Positions 36,596-44,984 are shown, numbered from the stretch's first letter. The stretch: 44,995 nt of DNA from Phycisphaeraceae bacterium (GCA_021299385.1 JAJTGZ010000016.1:1-44995), one strand, 5' to 3'. Made by a program: numbers and translations. Notes: a model not told the origin generated them from the sequence alone.

Positions 36596-36601
36596 TATCC
36601 T
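36596..36601 (+). promoter_or_regulatory. -10 box eight bases before the nuoH start
   Basis: TATCCT, eight bases, then ATG, with no Shine-Dalgarno. Hexamer and distance are the same as for pgk. Confidence 0.5.
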
Positions 36602-36609
36602 CGCAGCTT

Positions 36610-37995
36610 ATGGATATCCCCAAGCCCGACTTCGTAACCGCGCAGTTCCTCGTCAACGCCGCGACCATGGTGATTGTGGTGCACATCATCCTCGGCTTCG
36701 TTGGCATCGCCCTGTGGCTGGAACGCAAAATCTCCGCCTGGATGCAGGACCGCATCGGCCCCAACCGCGTGGGCCTTGACCTGGGCCTGCCCGCGCTGGC
36801 CCTGCTGGGCAAGCAGGACTACAAACGCAAAAACCCGGGCATCCGCGGGCTGCTGGGCCTGGGCCAGTCCGCCGCCGACGGCATCAAGATGCTCCTCAAA
36901 GAAGACTTCATGCCCAAGGGGGCCGACAAGGTCATGCACTTTGTCGCCCCGGGCCTGGCCGTTGTCCCGGCTCTGCTCGCCTTTGCCGTGATCCCCTGGG
37001 GTGGGCAGTGGAGCATCTCAGAGTTTACGATCCCGGTGCTGCACTGGGTCGTGCCGGCGCAGACGGTAACGGTCGCCGCGGCGAACATCTCCATAGGCAT
37101 CGTCTACGGCCTGGCTGTTGCCGCCCTTGGGGTCTATGGCCTGGCGCTCGGCGCGTGGGCCAGCAACAACAAATACTCGTTCCTGGGCGGCCTGCGCGCC
37201 ACCAGCCAGATGCTCGCCTATGAAATCCCGATGGGCCTGATGTTCTTGGTCGTGCTGCTGACCGTCGGCAGCCTGATGCCCACGGACATCATCAAGTACC
37301 AGGTCCAGCACGGGTGGCTCATCGTCGCGCAGCCCCTCGCGGCCGTCATCCTCTTCATCGCCATTCTCGCCGAGACCAACCGCGCCCCGTTCGACAACGC
37401 CGAGTGCGAGAACGAGCTTGTCGGCGGCTACCACACTGAGTTTAGCTCGATGCACTTTGGCCTTTTCTTCCTGGCCGAGTATGCGCACATCATCACCGGG
37501 TGCGCACTGTTTAGCGTCTTGTTCCTGGGGGGGTACCACCTCCCGTTCATCCCCGCCCTCAGCGGCGTGCCCGCCGAGAGTTTCTGGATCGTGCTGCTGA
37601 AGTTCGCCGTGCTCTTTGGCAAGGCGGTGGCGCTGGTCTGCTTCGTGATCGCGATCCGCTGGACGATCCCGCGGATGCGTTTCGACCAGATCATGCAAGT
37701 CGGCTGGCAGGGGTTGATCCCGATCTCGCTGGCGTTGGTGCTGGCGACGACGCTGATGGTCTTCTTCGGCCTGACGCAGTGGTGGCAACTGGCGTTGATC
37801 AACGTCGCGCTTGGTTTGTCCGTCATCGTCGTCCAGGGCATCCTCCCCGCCACGGCCAGCAACAAACGCACCCCCTTGGCCGGGTCGCGATATAGCCCCT
37901 TGGTCCAAGACGGCCCGGTGATCACCCGCCCAACGCTGCCCGCCGCCCTAGCCGACGACCCGAGGCAGACCTTGACGCCTAGCTCGGCGGGGTGA
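36610..37995 (+). CDS. nuoH: NADH-quinone oxidoreductase subunit H
   Basis: This 461-residue membrane protein is complex I subunit H (ND1), which helps form the quinone channel. Conserved pieces are [80 protein letters not shown] and [16 protein letters not shown]. It is long (bacterial NuoH is ~325-350). About 25 extra residues with a [10 protein letters not shown] segment sit in the loop after GPNRVG, about 18 extra lie before the third helix, and there is a polar C-terminal tail. It stands alone; no other nuo gene is in the window. Confidence 0.95.
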   Translation: MDIPKPDFVTAQFLVNAATMVIVVHIILGFVGIALWLERKISAWMQDRIGPNRVGLDLGLPALALLGKQDYKRKNPGIRGLLGLGQSAADGIKMLLKEDFMPKGADKVMHFVAPGLAVVPALLAFAVIPWGGQWSISEFTIPVLHWVVPAQTVTVAAANISIGIVYGLAVAALGVYGLALGAWASNNKYSFLGGLRATSQMLAYEIPMGLMFLVVLLTVGSLMPTDIIKYQVQHGWLIVAQPLAAVILFIAILAETNRAPFDNAECENELVGGYHTEFSSMHFGLFFLAEYAHIITGCALFSVLFLGGYHLPFIPALSGVPAESFWIVLLKFAVLFGKAVALVCFVIAIRWTIPRMRFDQIMQVGWQGLIPISLALVLATTLMVFFGLTQWWQLALINVALGLSVIVVQGILPATASNKRTPLAGSRYSPLVQDGPVITRPTLPAALADDPRQTLTPSSAG

Positions 37996-38000
37996 GCGCG

Positions 38001-38096
38001 GTGGGGCAGGCATCCCAGCCTGCCTATTCCGGTGGGGCGGGCTTCCCAGCCCGCCTGCCTACTCCGGTGGGGCGGGCTTCCCAGCCCGCCTGCCTC
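38001..38096. repeat. Three tandem GC-rich palindromes (family 2)
   Basis: Three adjacent units of ~30-36 bp, each beginning GTGGGGC and centred on GGCTTCCCAGCC (first unit GGCATCCCAGCC), lie just after nuoH. The arms differ between units in a compensated way (CAGGC/GCCTG against CGGGC/GCCCG), so the hairpin itself seems conserved. Confidence 0.75.
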
Positions 38097-38131
38097 CTTG
38101 CCTAGCATCCACCGGTCTCACACGCCCAAGG

Positions 38132-38395
38132 GTGTCATGTCCACGTCAGGAGAGGGAACTCATCCCCCCCGACGGCCCCCTGGCACCCTACATCTCGGTC
38201 AACCCCGGCCGGATGCACGGCGAGCCATGCTTCAAGGGGACTCGGGTACCCATCCAGACCCTCTTTGACCATCTTGAAATGGACGATGGGCTGGGGGACT
38301 TCTTGGCCGTCTTCCCCAACGTTTCGCGCGAGATGGCCGTGGCGGTCATCGGGCTGGCCTCGCGCGGCCTGCTTGACGGGCTGCGCAACCTGTGA
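38132..38395 (+). CDS. DUF433 protein (antitoxin-like), orphan
   Basis: This 87-residue protein is a DUF433 member: ISVNPGRMHGEPCFKGTRVPIQTLFDHLE followed by FPNVSREMAVAVIGLA is the family pattern, with a winged-helix-like fold. DUF433 genes are often paired with a PIN-like DUF5615 gene as a proposed toxin-antitoxin module. No such partner follows: the next gene is on the opposite strand. The GTG start is weakly supported. The gene is flanked on both sides by the same GC-rich palindrome family (38001-38096 and 38416-38443). Confidence 0.85.
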   Translation: MSCPRQERELIPPDGPLAPYISVNPGRMHGEPCFKGTRVPIQTLFDHLEMDDGLGDFLAVFPNVSREMAVAVIGLASRGLLDGLRNL

Positions 38396-38415
38396 AGCTC
38401 CGGTCTCCTCGAGTA

Positions 38416-38443
38416 TGGTGGGGCAGGCTTCCCAGCCTGCCTG
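38416..38443. repeat. GC-rich palindrome, family 2
   Basis: GGTGGGGCAGGCTTCCCAGC followed by CTGCCTGT is a fourth copy of the units at 38001-38096, on the other side of the DUF433 gene. Confidence 0.7.
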
Positions 38444-38448
38444 TGTCT

Positions 38449-40266
38449 CTACTCCCCACCCCGCACCAACCCCTGGTCCCACCCGCGTGTATCCAGCACC
38501 ACACGCCCCGGCTCGACCTCCCACGGCAACTGCGGGCGCGGCCAGCTTGCACGTCGGCCAGTGCCGTCAACGATCGTCCAACCCACTCGCACGCTCCCGT
38601 CCGGGTCGATCACATCCGCAGGGAGATCCACGATCACCGACCAACGCTCTGCGCTCAGGGCAAACCTGCCGGTCGCCTGGCCCGCGGGCAGGCTTGTGAG
38701 CTTCCCCTGGCTTGTCGCTGTCGCCACCAGCGTGCTCCGCCCGGGGGTGCCGAGGTAGATCGCGACACTCTGGCGGTCCTCCGGCCCGGCCAGGGGGGAC
38801 TCAAAGACCAATCTCACCTGCCCAGTCTCCGGGTCCACCATCGCCAAACCCGAGGCACCCAAACGGGGGGTTGGCACGCCGAGCTGGAAGCCTGCCATCG
38901 TCCAATCCTCCATCGCCGGGCCGATCGGCACCCCAGGCGGGCGCATCGGCACCGGGCGTAGGGCCAGGTTTGCCGGGAGTTCGGCGTCGCCGAGCTGCAC
39001 GCGCATGCCCACCCCCTCGGCGGCGGCCTGGGCCATGCTCTCGGGGTCGGGCTGCGGGCGGTCCTGGCGCAGGGAGATGCTCAGGGTTTGCCCTTGCCCC
39101 TTTTCCAGTGCCGTAAGATCGGCTTTGACAAGCACTTGCGTGTCATCGGGGGTGATTTTCGGGACGGCTGACTTGCCGAGGGTCAGGACCCCTAGCCGGC
39201 CCATGGGTTGGTCTGTGTTCCCGTCGCGTCCCCCGGCGTCGTCGATCGTCCAGACCACCCCGTCGGGGGCGCCTGCTGTGCCAAGCCACCCGGAGACGCG
39301 CTCGATGATCTCCCGCCGGGTTGGGTTGCCCGTCAGGACGAGCTCGAGCAAAGTCCCGAGGGCAATTTGGTCGGCCCAGATGGGCACGCGCACGCTCAGG
39401 CCACCTTGGAGGGGGAGTTGGGCGGTTTGCAGCAGCCGCTCGGCCGTGCGCTCGGCGAGGGCGCGGTCGGCCGACGCTATGACCGCGATAGCCGAGGCGA
39501 CGGCACCCTCAGCCGAGGTGCTCCAGACGCGCAGGGCCTCGGGCTGATCGGTGGCTTGGGTTGGCGTGGCCATCTCCTGCTGGCCGCGGAGCAGGCGGAG
39601 GCGCCATTCGTCGCCAGGCCAGGGGGATGGAGTTTGTCCTGGGGTTAACGGGGGCATTCGCGAGGCGACTTGCCGAAGGATGGCCAGGCCCGCCTGCATG
39701 TCGCGCAGGGGGATGAACAGGACCTTCTTGGACTTGGGCTCCCATGTGCCCAGGGCCACGCCTTGCCGATCACCCTGGATGGGTGTACGGATGGGGGAGT
39801 CGGGAGCGGCCTGGATCAGGCCGAGCGTCAGGGTGCCGAGGGGGCCACTGTCAGGGGGAGTCCCGGCAGCATCGGCCGAGCGCAGCACCCATTGGCGTGG
39901 GGTGTTGAAGATCCAGTGGTCGATGGGGGAGCGCTCGGGCATGGTCGCCGGGGTGATGTCAAAGTGGTGCAGCGACAACGGGAGGTCGACCCCGCTGGCT
40001 TGCACGCCCGTTGCACCTTCGAGCATGAAGATGGCCGGTCCGGTGGGGGGGATAAAGACCAATACGGGCTTGCTGCTCTGGTCTGGGCTTTGTTGCTGGG
40101 CCGCACTTTGGGGTGCAACTTGGCTTGGTTGCCCTTTGGCAGTTGCAGTTGCGCCAAGGGGCGTTCCCAGCGCGATGAGCAAGCTCCAAAGGCCGCCGGC
40201 AACACCCTTGCGGGTGGATTGTGGGGATATTGGTCGTAAATCTAAATAGTAAGCAACCGGTTTCAC
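38449..40266 (-). CDS. Secreted protein of unknown function
   Basis: This 605-residue protein starts (GTG) with a basic segment and a signal-like stretch (GGLWSLLIALGTPLGATATA), then a Gln/Ser/Pro-rich linker. The body alternates beta-rich and helical segments and has no motif I recognise. The final ~110 residues (RFALSAERWSVIVDLPADVI, RVGWTIVDGTGRR, SWPRPQLPWEVEPGRVVLD) resemble the end of a DOMON/CBM9-like beta sandwich, which would suggest ligand binding, but this is only an impression. It is divergent from the CBM48 protein gene, and both could be linked to glycan metabolism. No catalytic residues can be named. Confidence 0.7.
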   Translation of the reverse strand: MKPVAYYLDLRPISPQSTRKGVAGGLWSLLIALGTPLGATATAKGQPSQVAPQSAAQQQSPDQSSKPVLVFIPPTGPAIFMLEGATGVQASGVDLPLSLHHFDITPATMPERSPIDHWIFNTPRQWVLRSADAAGTPPDSGPLGTLTLGLIQAAPDSPIRTPIQGDRQGVALGTWEPKSKKVLFIPLRDMQAGLAILRQVASRMPPLTPGQTPSPWPGDEWRLRLLRGQQEMATPTQATDQPEALRVWSTSAEGAVASAIAVIASADRALAERTAERLLQTAQLPLQGGLSVRVPIWADQIALGTLLELVLTGNPTRREIIERVSGWLGTAGAPDGVVWTIDDAGGRDGNTDQPMGRLGVLTLGKSAVPKITPDDTQVLVKADLTALEKGQGQTLSISLRQDRPQPDPESMAQAAAEGVGMRVQLGDAELPANLALRPVPMRPPGVPIGPAMEDWTMAGFQLGVPTPRLGASGLAMVDPETGQVRLVFESPLAGPEDRQSVAIYLGTPGRSTLVATATSQGKLTSLPAGQATGRFALSAERWSVIVDLPADVIDPDGSVRVGWTIVDGTGRRASWPRPQLPWEVEPGRVVLDTRGWDQGLVRGGE

Positions 40267-40381
40267 CGATCAGAGCGTAGAACACTGTGGCAGTGTGTGC
40301 GCGGATATTCGTGCCTGCCATATGCGTTCCAACCAGGTGTCCCAGTGCGTTGACGGCGCTGGGAGTGAAGGAGTCTTGGCG

Positions 40382-40699
40382 ATGGTTACGCACCTTCCCG
40401 ACGGTCGCACGCTTTTCAAGGCCTTTTTGCCACACGCGGCACAGGTCGAGCTCATCGGCACCTTCACCGGGTGGAAGCGAAAGCCCGCGGCGATGCAGCG
40501 GCACGAGATGGGTTGGTGGTCGTGCGCGTTGCCGATCCCTGCTGGTGAGCATGAGTTTTGCTACCTGGTTGACAGCTGCACGTACCTGGCCGACTATGCC
40601 GCGCACGGGGTGCATCTGGTGCCGAGTGGGCAGTGGCTGTCATCGCTGCGTGTGCGCAGTGATGAGCCGGCCGAGTCGCTCAAGGTTGTGCCGGCGTAA
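40382..40699 (+). CDS. Stand-alone CBM48-like glycogen-binding domain protein
   Basis: This 105-residue protein is a single carbohydrate-binding module of the CBM48 / AMPK-beta / isoamylase N-terminal kind: LFKAFLPHAAQVELIGTFTGW, then MGWWSCALPIPAGEHEFCYLVD. Such modules normally precede a glycoside hydrolase domain in glycogen-branching or debranching enzymes; here no catalytic domain follows. AAGGAG eight bases before the ATG sets the start. It may bind glycogen and act as a targeting subunit, but no partner gene is adjacent. Confidence 0.82.
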   Translation: MVTHLPDGRTLFKAFLPHAAQVELIGTFTGWKRKPAAMQRHEMGWWSCALPIPAGEHEFCYLVDSCTYLADYAAHGVHLVPSGQWLSSLRVRSDEPAESLKVVPA

Positions 40700-40728
40700 G
40701 AGGCTGGTTGGGAAGTCTGGCACTGGTT

Positions 40729-40797
40729 GGTGCCGCAGGCCTGTGGCCTGTGCACAGATGCCTGCATGATCCGCACAGGCGGGAGGCCTGTGCCACC
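40729..40797. repeat. GC-rich inverted repeat upstream of nadB
   Basis: Two facing segments, GCCGCAGGCCTGTGGCCTGTG and CACAGGCGGGAGGCCTGTGCC, carry nested palindromes (AGGCCT, GGCACAGGCC). They fill the gap between the CBM48 gene and nadB and lie just before the nadB -10 region. Confidence 0.65.
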
Positions 40798-40826
40798 GTT
40801 TGTTTGATACGGGGCCACTACTATTG

Positions 40827-42581
40827 ATGGTGCAATCGCTCTTTGACAAGCGTCGGTATCTGATCCCGTTCCGGTCGTCGTTGTTGCCGCAGATTTTTTG
40901 CGACACGCTGGTGATCGGCGCGGGTGTTGCTGGGCTTCGTGCGGCCATCACGTCGGCGGGTCATGGTGAGGTGATTTTGCTGTGCAAGGACGAGCCGCAG
41001 ATTTCCAACACGGCGTGGGCGCAGGGTGGGATCGCTGCGGTAACCGACGCGGGGGACACGACGGCCAGCCACATCCAGGACACGCTGGTTGCGGGTGCGG
41101 GTTTGTGCGACCCGGGGATTGTCAAGTTGGTCGTTGAGCAGGGGCCGGCGCGGATCGCCGAGTTGCTTGAGTGGGGGATTCGGCTGGACCGGGACGTGGC
41201 CGGGAAACTGATGCGGGGGCTTGAGGGTGGGCACTCGGTGGCGCGGATTCTGCACGCCGACGGGGACGCGACGGGGCGTGAGTTGTACCGGTGCATGTGG
41301 GACAAGTGCGTGCAGACGCCTGGGATTCGCCGGTTTACGAGGTGTTTTTGCCTGGACCTGCTGACGCCGACGGACCAACCGGGCGCGCCGGTGATGGGCG
41401 CGATCACGCACCACCCCAAGCACGGCTTGCAGGTGATCTGGGCGAAGTCGACGATCCTGGCCTCGGGTGGTGCTGGGTTGGTGTATCGAGAGACGACCAA
41501 CCCGCGCACGGCGACTGGGGACGGGATCGCCGCGGCGTTCCGGGCGGGGGCGGTGCTTGCGGACATGGCGTTTGTGCAGTTCCACCCGACGTGCCTGTAT
41601 CTGGCCGGTGCGCCGCGATCGTTGGTTACTGAGGCGGTGCGTGGCGCGGGTGGGTATCTGGTTGATGAGGGTGGGAACCGATTTATGACCGACGTGCACC
41701 CGCAGGGGGAGCTTGCGCCGCGCGACGTGGTTACAAAGGGGATTGTTGAGCATCTTCATAAGACCGGAGGCTCGCGCGTCTATCTCGATGCCCGGCATAT
41801 CGAGGGGTTTGCCGAGCAATTCCCGGGGATCGCCCAGATGCTGCGCAAGTATGAGATCGACCCGAGCCGGGACAACATCCCGGTGCACCCGGCACAGCAC
41901 TACACGATCGGGGGTGTGCTGGCCGACGCGCAGGGAAGGTCGAGCGTGCCGGGGTTGTATGCGGTCGGTGAGGCGGCCTGCTCGGGGCTGCACGGGGCGA
42001 ATCGGCTGGCGAGCAACAGCCTGCTGGAGGGGCTGGTCTTTGGGCACATCGCGGCGCAGGCGGCCAAGGAGCGGGCAACTTCGGCGAGTGCTGGCGTGCG
42101 TAATGGGAGCGATGGGTCGCACGGCGGCGCGGGGTGGGAGGGTGCGGCACGGCAGGCGCCGGTGCCGATTGTCTCGGATATCCGCCCGAGCGACTCGGGT
42201 GAACTGGACCTAGAAGACGTGGAGCGGTCGCTGCGGAGCGCGATGTGGAAGAACGTGGGGATCGAGCGGACGGGGACGCGGCTGGCCTCGGCCGAGAACA
42301 TGATCGACTTCTGGGGGCGGTACACACTGGATAAGATTTTCGATGACCCGCGCGGGTGGCAGATACAGAACATGCTGCTGGTGGCGCGGCTGATTGCGCA
42401 GTCGGCGATTGCGCGCAGGGAGAGCCGGGGGTGCCACTGGCGCGACGACTTTGCCAGCCCGAGTGCCGAGCTGGTCGCGCACGACTGCTGGAGCCGGCAC
42501 AGCCAGGGGCCGCTGCTGCGGCCGATCAGGCCGCAGGGGCAAGCGGCAGTGGGGGACTCAAAGGTGGCGGTCAAGACATGA
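40827..42581 (+). CDS. nadB: L-aspartate oxidase
   Basis: This 584-residue flavoprotein oxidises aspartate to iminoaspartate, the first step of NAD synthesis. The FAD fold starts TLVIGAGVAGLRAAI, followed by NTAWAQGGIAAV, ATGDGIAAAFRAGA, VQFHPTCLY, LVTEAVRGAGGYLVDEGGNRF and HYTIGGVLADAQGRSSVPGL plus YAVGEAACSGLHGANRLASN. It is distinguished from succinate dehydrogenase by its stand-alone context and NadB-like spacing. TACTAT at 40819 is only two bases before the ATG and five before an in-frame GTG (40830), which could be a leaderless start. Its stop overlaps the next gene as ATGA. No nadA or nadC is adjacent. Confidence 0.94.
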   Translation: MVQSLFDKRRYLIPFRSSLLPQIFCDTLVIGAGVAGLRAAITSAGHGEVILLCKDEPQISNTAWAQGGIAAVTDAGDTTASHIQDTLVAGAGLCDPGIVKLVVEQGPARIAELLEWGIRLDRDVAGKLMRGLEGGHSVARILHADGDATGRELYRCMWDKCVQTPGIRRFTRCFCLDLLTPTDQPGAPVMGAITHHPKHGLQVIWAKSTILASGGAGLVYRETTNPRTATGDGIAAAFRAGAVLADMAFVQFHPTCLYLAGAPRSLVTEAVRGAGGYLVDEGGNRFMTDVHPQGELAPRDVVTKGIVEHLHKTGGSRVYLDARHIEGFAEQFPGIAQMLRKYEIDPSRDNIPVHPAQHYTIGGVLADAQGRSSVPGLYAVGEAACSGLHGANRLASNSLLEGLVFGHIAAQAAKERATSASAGVRNGSDGSHGGAGWEGAARQAPVPIVSDIRPSDSGELDLEDVERSLRSAMWKNVGIERTGTRLASAENMIDFWGRYTLDKIFDDPRGWQIQNMLLVARLIAQSAIARRESRGCHWRDDFASPSAELVAHDCWSRHSQGPLLRPIRPQGQAAVGDSKVAVKT

Positions 42582-43159
42582 AGCACCTGCCCTTGTTGCT
42601 GTTGTTGCTGTTGTTGCTGGCGTTGACGGGGTGTGAGCAGTCGCGTGAGATTTCGTACAAGACGCCGCTGGACCGGGTGCCCGGTGCGTCGCGGAGTGAT
42701 GCGTCGCTGGCCAAGCAGGGGCAGCAGACGCCGGTTGAGGCCGCACGGGCCAAGCGTGAGGAGCTCAGCAAGAAGGACGAGCGTGGGCGGGAGGTGCTGG
42801 TGCTCGAGTCGCCGCACCAGGCGATATTTAATCTTGGCCGGCTGCTCAATGACCCGGCGAGCGACGGGATGCTGCTAGAGCAACTCATCAGCGAGACGAC
42901 CAAGAAGCGGATGGTCGCCGACGGGGGCACGCCGGAGGACGCGGTGGTGTTTTTGCGTGAGAACACGCAGGACATCCAGGACCTGCTTCGGCGGATGCCC
43001 TTTGCCGAGCAGAGCATGGACGTGAGCATGGAGAAGCAGGGGGGCGGGGTGTACTGCTTCCGCTTGCGGAAGGGGCCTGCGCGCGGGCTGCGGTATGACA
43101 GCGTCTGGCTGGCGCTGGAGAATGGGAAGTGGAAGTGGGTGTGGGTGACGGGGCCGTGA
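42578..43159 (+). CDS. Small lipoprotein coupled to nadB
   Basis: This 193-residue protein has a short signal made almost entirely of leucines (MKHLPLLLLLLLLLALTGC), with lipobox LTGC. The rest is polar and helical (KREELSKKDERGREVLVLE, QLISETTKKRMVADGG), ending in a probable beta segment (YDSVWLALENGKWKWVWV). I recognise no family. The ATG overlaps the nadB stop by four bases, so it is translated with nadB, although a membrane lipoprotein has no obvious link to NAD synthesis. The leucine run is encoded by near-perfect nine-base repeats of CTGTTGTTG. Confidence 0.78.
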   Translation: MKHLPLLLLLLLLLALTGCEQSREISYKTPLDRVPGASRSDASLAKQGQQTPVEAARAKREELSKKDERGREVLVLESPHQAIFNLGRLLNDPASDGMLLEQLISETTKKRMVADGGTPEDAVVFLRENTQDIQDLLRRMPFAEQSMDVSMEKQGGGVYCFRLRKGPARGLRYDSVWLALENGKWKWVWVTGP

Positions 43160-43201
43160 GGCGCGGGGGTTGATAGGCAATATATAAGGAAGCAAAGACG
43201 C

Positions 43202-43249
43202 CCGGCTCGGAGAGCCGGGGTAGCCGGGTCGGCTCGGAGAGCCGACCTA
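43202..43249. repeat. Tandem CGGCTCGGAGAGCCG palindromes (family 3)
   Basis: Two hairpins, CCGGCTCGGAGAGCCGG at 43202-43218 and GTCGGCTCGGAGAGCCGAC at 43229-43247, lie after the peroxiredoxin gene. Its last bases CTAC, read on the minus strand, give the GTAG that supplies the TAG stop codon of that gene. The core is the same as in the putA insertion. Confidence 0.7.
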
Positions 43250-43714
43250 CACGGAAGCCTGCTGGATTACGTGTACCGCCCGTGAGGCGTGCTCTCGTGC
43301 GCGTAGTTGGGAGATGAAGACCATTCGGACCACGCCTGCCGGGTCGATGACGTAGGTTGCCCGCCCGGGGAGCAGGCCCAGCAGGGAGCGGGGGACGGTG
43401 AAGAGTTTGCGAAGCGAGCCGTCGGCGTCGCTAATGAGGGGGTAGGGGAGGGCGTGCTTGGTGGCGAAAGCGCGGTGCGAGTCGTCGGAATCACCCGACA
43501 CGCCGAGGATGACGGCGTGCAGTCTTGAGAGCTCGGCAAAGCCATCGCGGAAGGCGCACGACTGTGCCGTGCATCCTGGGGTGAAGTCGCGGGGGTAGAA
43601 GAAGAGCACGACCCATCGGCCGCGGTGGGCCGAGAGTGTGAAGGGGTCGCCGGCGTGGGTGTTGCGTGTGAAGTCTGGGGCGGGGTCGCCGGGGGAGAGT
43701 GGGTGGGGGGGCAT
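43247..43714 (-). CDS. Peroxiredoxin, BCP/PrxQ type
   Basis: This 155-residue thiol peroxidase has DFTPGCTAQSCAFRDG, with peroxidatic Cys48 and resolving Cys53 five residues apart as in two-Cys PrxQ/BCP enzymes. VLFFYPRDFTPG, GVSGDSDDSHRAFA and ATYVIDPAGVVRMVF complete the family pattern. It reduces hydrogen peroxide and alkyl hydroperoxides with thioredoxin-like donors. The start is set by homology. TACCAT ends six bases before the ATG and no Shine-Dalgarno is seen. The stop codon lies within the family 3 palindromic repeat. Confidence 0.93.
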   Translation of the reverse strand: MPPHPLSPGDPAPDFTRNTHAGDPFTLSAHRGRWVVLFFYPRDFTPGCTAQSCAFRDGFAELSRLHAVILGVSGDSDDSHRAFATKHALPYPLISDADGSLRKLFTVPRSLLGLLPGRATYVIDPAGVVRMVFISQLRAREHASRAVHVIQQASV

Positions 43715-43720
43715 GTGGGG

Positions 43721-43726
43721 ATGGTA
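43721..43726 (-). promoter_or_regulatory. -10 box six bases before the peroxiredoxin start
   Basis: On the minus strand TACCAT is followed by CCCCAC and the ATG. The spacing fits a leaderless transcript. Confidence 0.45.
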
Positions 43727-43764
43727 AGTGAGATGGGTAGTACGTGCTGTGCGAACGAAGTGCC

Positions 43765-43813
43765 CAACCCCACCGCTGCCCCTCCCCGCCAGAACGTTCT
43801 GGGGGAGGGGTTC
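43765..43813. repeat. GC-rich palindromic repeat, family 1 variant
   Basis: The copy with the inner palindrome CCAGAACGTTCTGG, matching the variant at 17471-17519. It lies between the peroxiredoxin and Gfo/Idh/MocA-like genes. Confidence 0.7.
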
Positions 43814-43845
43814 TCGATGCACCGTCTTGCACGTGCGTGGGTCTT

Positions 43846-44910
43846 TTACGCGCCGGCGAGTTTGAGCATGGTGGCGGGGCTTTCGGGTTCGCCGGTGCGT
43901 GATGAGAGGAGGGCTGCTTGTGCGGTGGCCAGCAGGCGGGGGTAGTCGAGCTGGTTCATCTGCCCGGCACCGGTGCTGATGTAGTTGTTGATCTGGGTGG
44001 TGAGCATGGAGAGCCAGAAGGCCTCGGGCATCTGGGCGGGGTCGAGGGTGGGCAGTTCGGTGGCCTGGCCTGGGGCGTCGATGTTGTTGCCGTCGGCGTC
44101 GAGCCAGAGGAGGCGGTCGTCGCTGATGGAGACGCGTCCGTTGGCGCCGAGCACGGTCGCCTCGATGGTGTAGCGGCCGGCGCGGTTGCTCACATGCAGC
44201 GAGGCGGCGGTGCCGGCGTCGTAGACGAGTGTGGCGCAGATATCCCCGTGCAGGTCGCGGAGCGACTGGCCCGGCAGCGCGTGCAGGGGCCCGGCCTCGG
44301 TGCCCGTGTACGCCGCGAAGACCGACTCGGGGACGCCGAGCAGGCGGTGGGCCAGGTCGATGGCGTCGAGCAGGCGAGCGCCGAGGGTGCCTGCGCGGGC
44401 GGGGCCAACGACAGAGATGCGGACGCTGCGCACGCGGCCGAGGTGCTCGAGGACTTCGCCGAGGTCGAGCACACGGGGTGCCAGGCGGGCGAGGGGGAGA
44501 TACTCGCACCAAGCCCCGGGCAGGCCGCGCGCGGGGCCGGTTGGCGTGCTGGCGGCGTGGCCGATCTCGGCGAGTTGCACGAGCGCGCCGGGCAGAGGTT
44601 CAAGGGTAACGACCTTGACGCCCCGGTCGCGAGCGGCGTCGAGTTCCTCGGCGTCTGTGCGCGACATCGTGCCGGGGCCGGCGAATGCACCGGGGGAGGC
44701 GATGAGCACAAGTCCCTCGGTGGCCGTGGCGATCGCGGCACGCAGGTCGGTGGCGGCGGGGACGTTCAGGGCCTGTGCGACGGCGGTGCCGAGGGTTGGT
44801 TCGGGGCAGCCCGCGTGCGTGATGTCGAGGTTGGCAGTCTCGGCCAGGTGGCGAACGGCCCCGACCTGGTCGGGAGTCAGCCACGCAATCGTCGGCGTCG
44901 GTCGCTGCAC
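43846..44910 (-). CDS. Degenerate Gfo/Idh/MocA-family protein
   Basis: This ~354-residue protein has the Gfo/Idh/MocA layout: an N-terminal Rossmann-like half and a C-terminal alpha/beta half (RVSISDDRLLWLDADG, QINNYI, LLATAQAALLSSRTGEPESP). The nucleotide-binding GxGxxG is not visible at the start (PTIAWLTPDQVGAVRHLAET), and the catalytic EKP motif reads LEPLPG. It may therefore be non-enzymatic or use another cofactor mode. GTG 44910 is preferred because TACCCT ends six bases before it; an in-frame TTG at 44958 would add an unrelated 16 residues. No sugar-metabolism gene is adjacent in the window. Confidence 0.75.
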   Translation of the reverse strand: MQRPTPTIAWLTPDQVGAVRHLAETANLDITHAGCPEPTLGTAVAQALNVPAATDLRAAIATATEGLVLIASPGAFAGPGTMSRTDAEELDAARDRGVKVVTLEPLPGALVQLAEIGHAASTPTGPARGLPGAWCEYLPLARLAPRVLDLGEVLEHLGRVRSVRISVVGPARAGTLGARLLDAIDLAHRLLGVPESVFAAYTGTEAGPLHALPGQSLRDLHGDICATLVYDAGTAASLHVSNRAGRYTIEATVLGANGRVSISDDRLLWLDADGNNIDAPGQATELPTLDPAQMPEAFWLSMLTTQINNYISTGAGQMNQLDYPRLLATAQAALLSSRTGEPESPATMLKLAGA

Positions 44911-44916
44911 GGGTGG

Positions 44917-44922
44917 AGGGTA
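44917..44922 (-). promoter_or_regulatory. -10 box six bases before the Gfo/Idh/MocA-like start
   Basis: TACCCT, six bases, then GTG on the minus strand, without a Shine-Dalgarno. Confidence 0.4.
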
Positions 44923-44984
44923 GAACCCAGCGGGGACCCCCGCCGGTATACTCAGCAAGACCTGCCCGAGCCGGAGCGACCGTC

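Noticed and set aside
36349-36609. N-terminal extension of nuoH by 87 codons
   Set aside because: It overlaps the divergent ABC ATPase start and the sequence is not NuoH-like; the family begins near the ATG at 36610.
38132-38395. A complete toxin-antitoxin module
   Set aside because: Only the DUF433 half is present; no DUF5615 or other toxin frame lies on either side.
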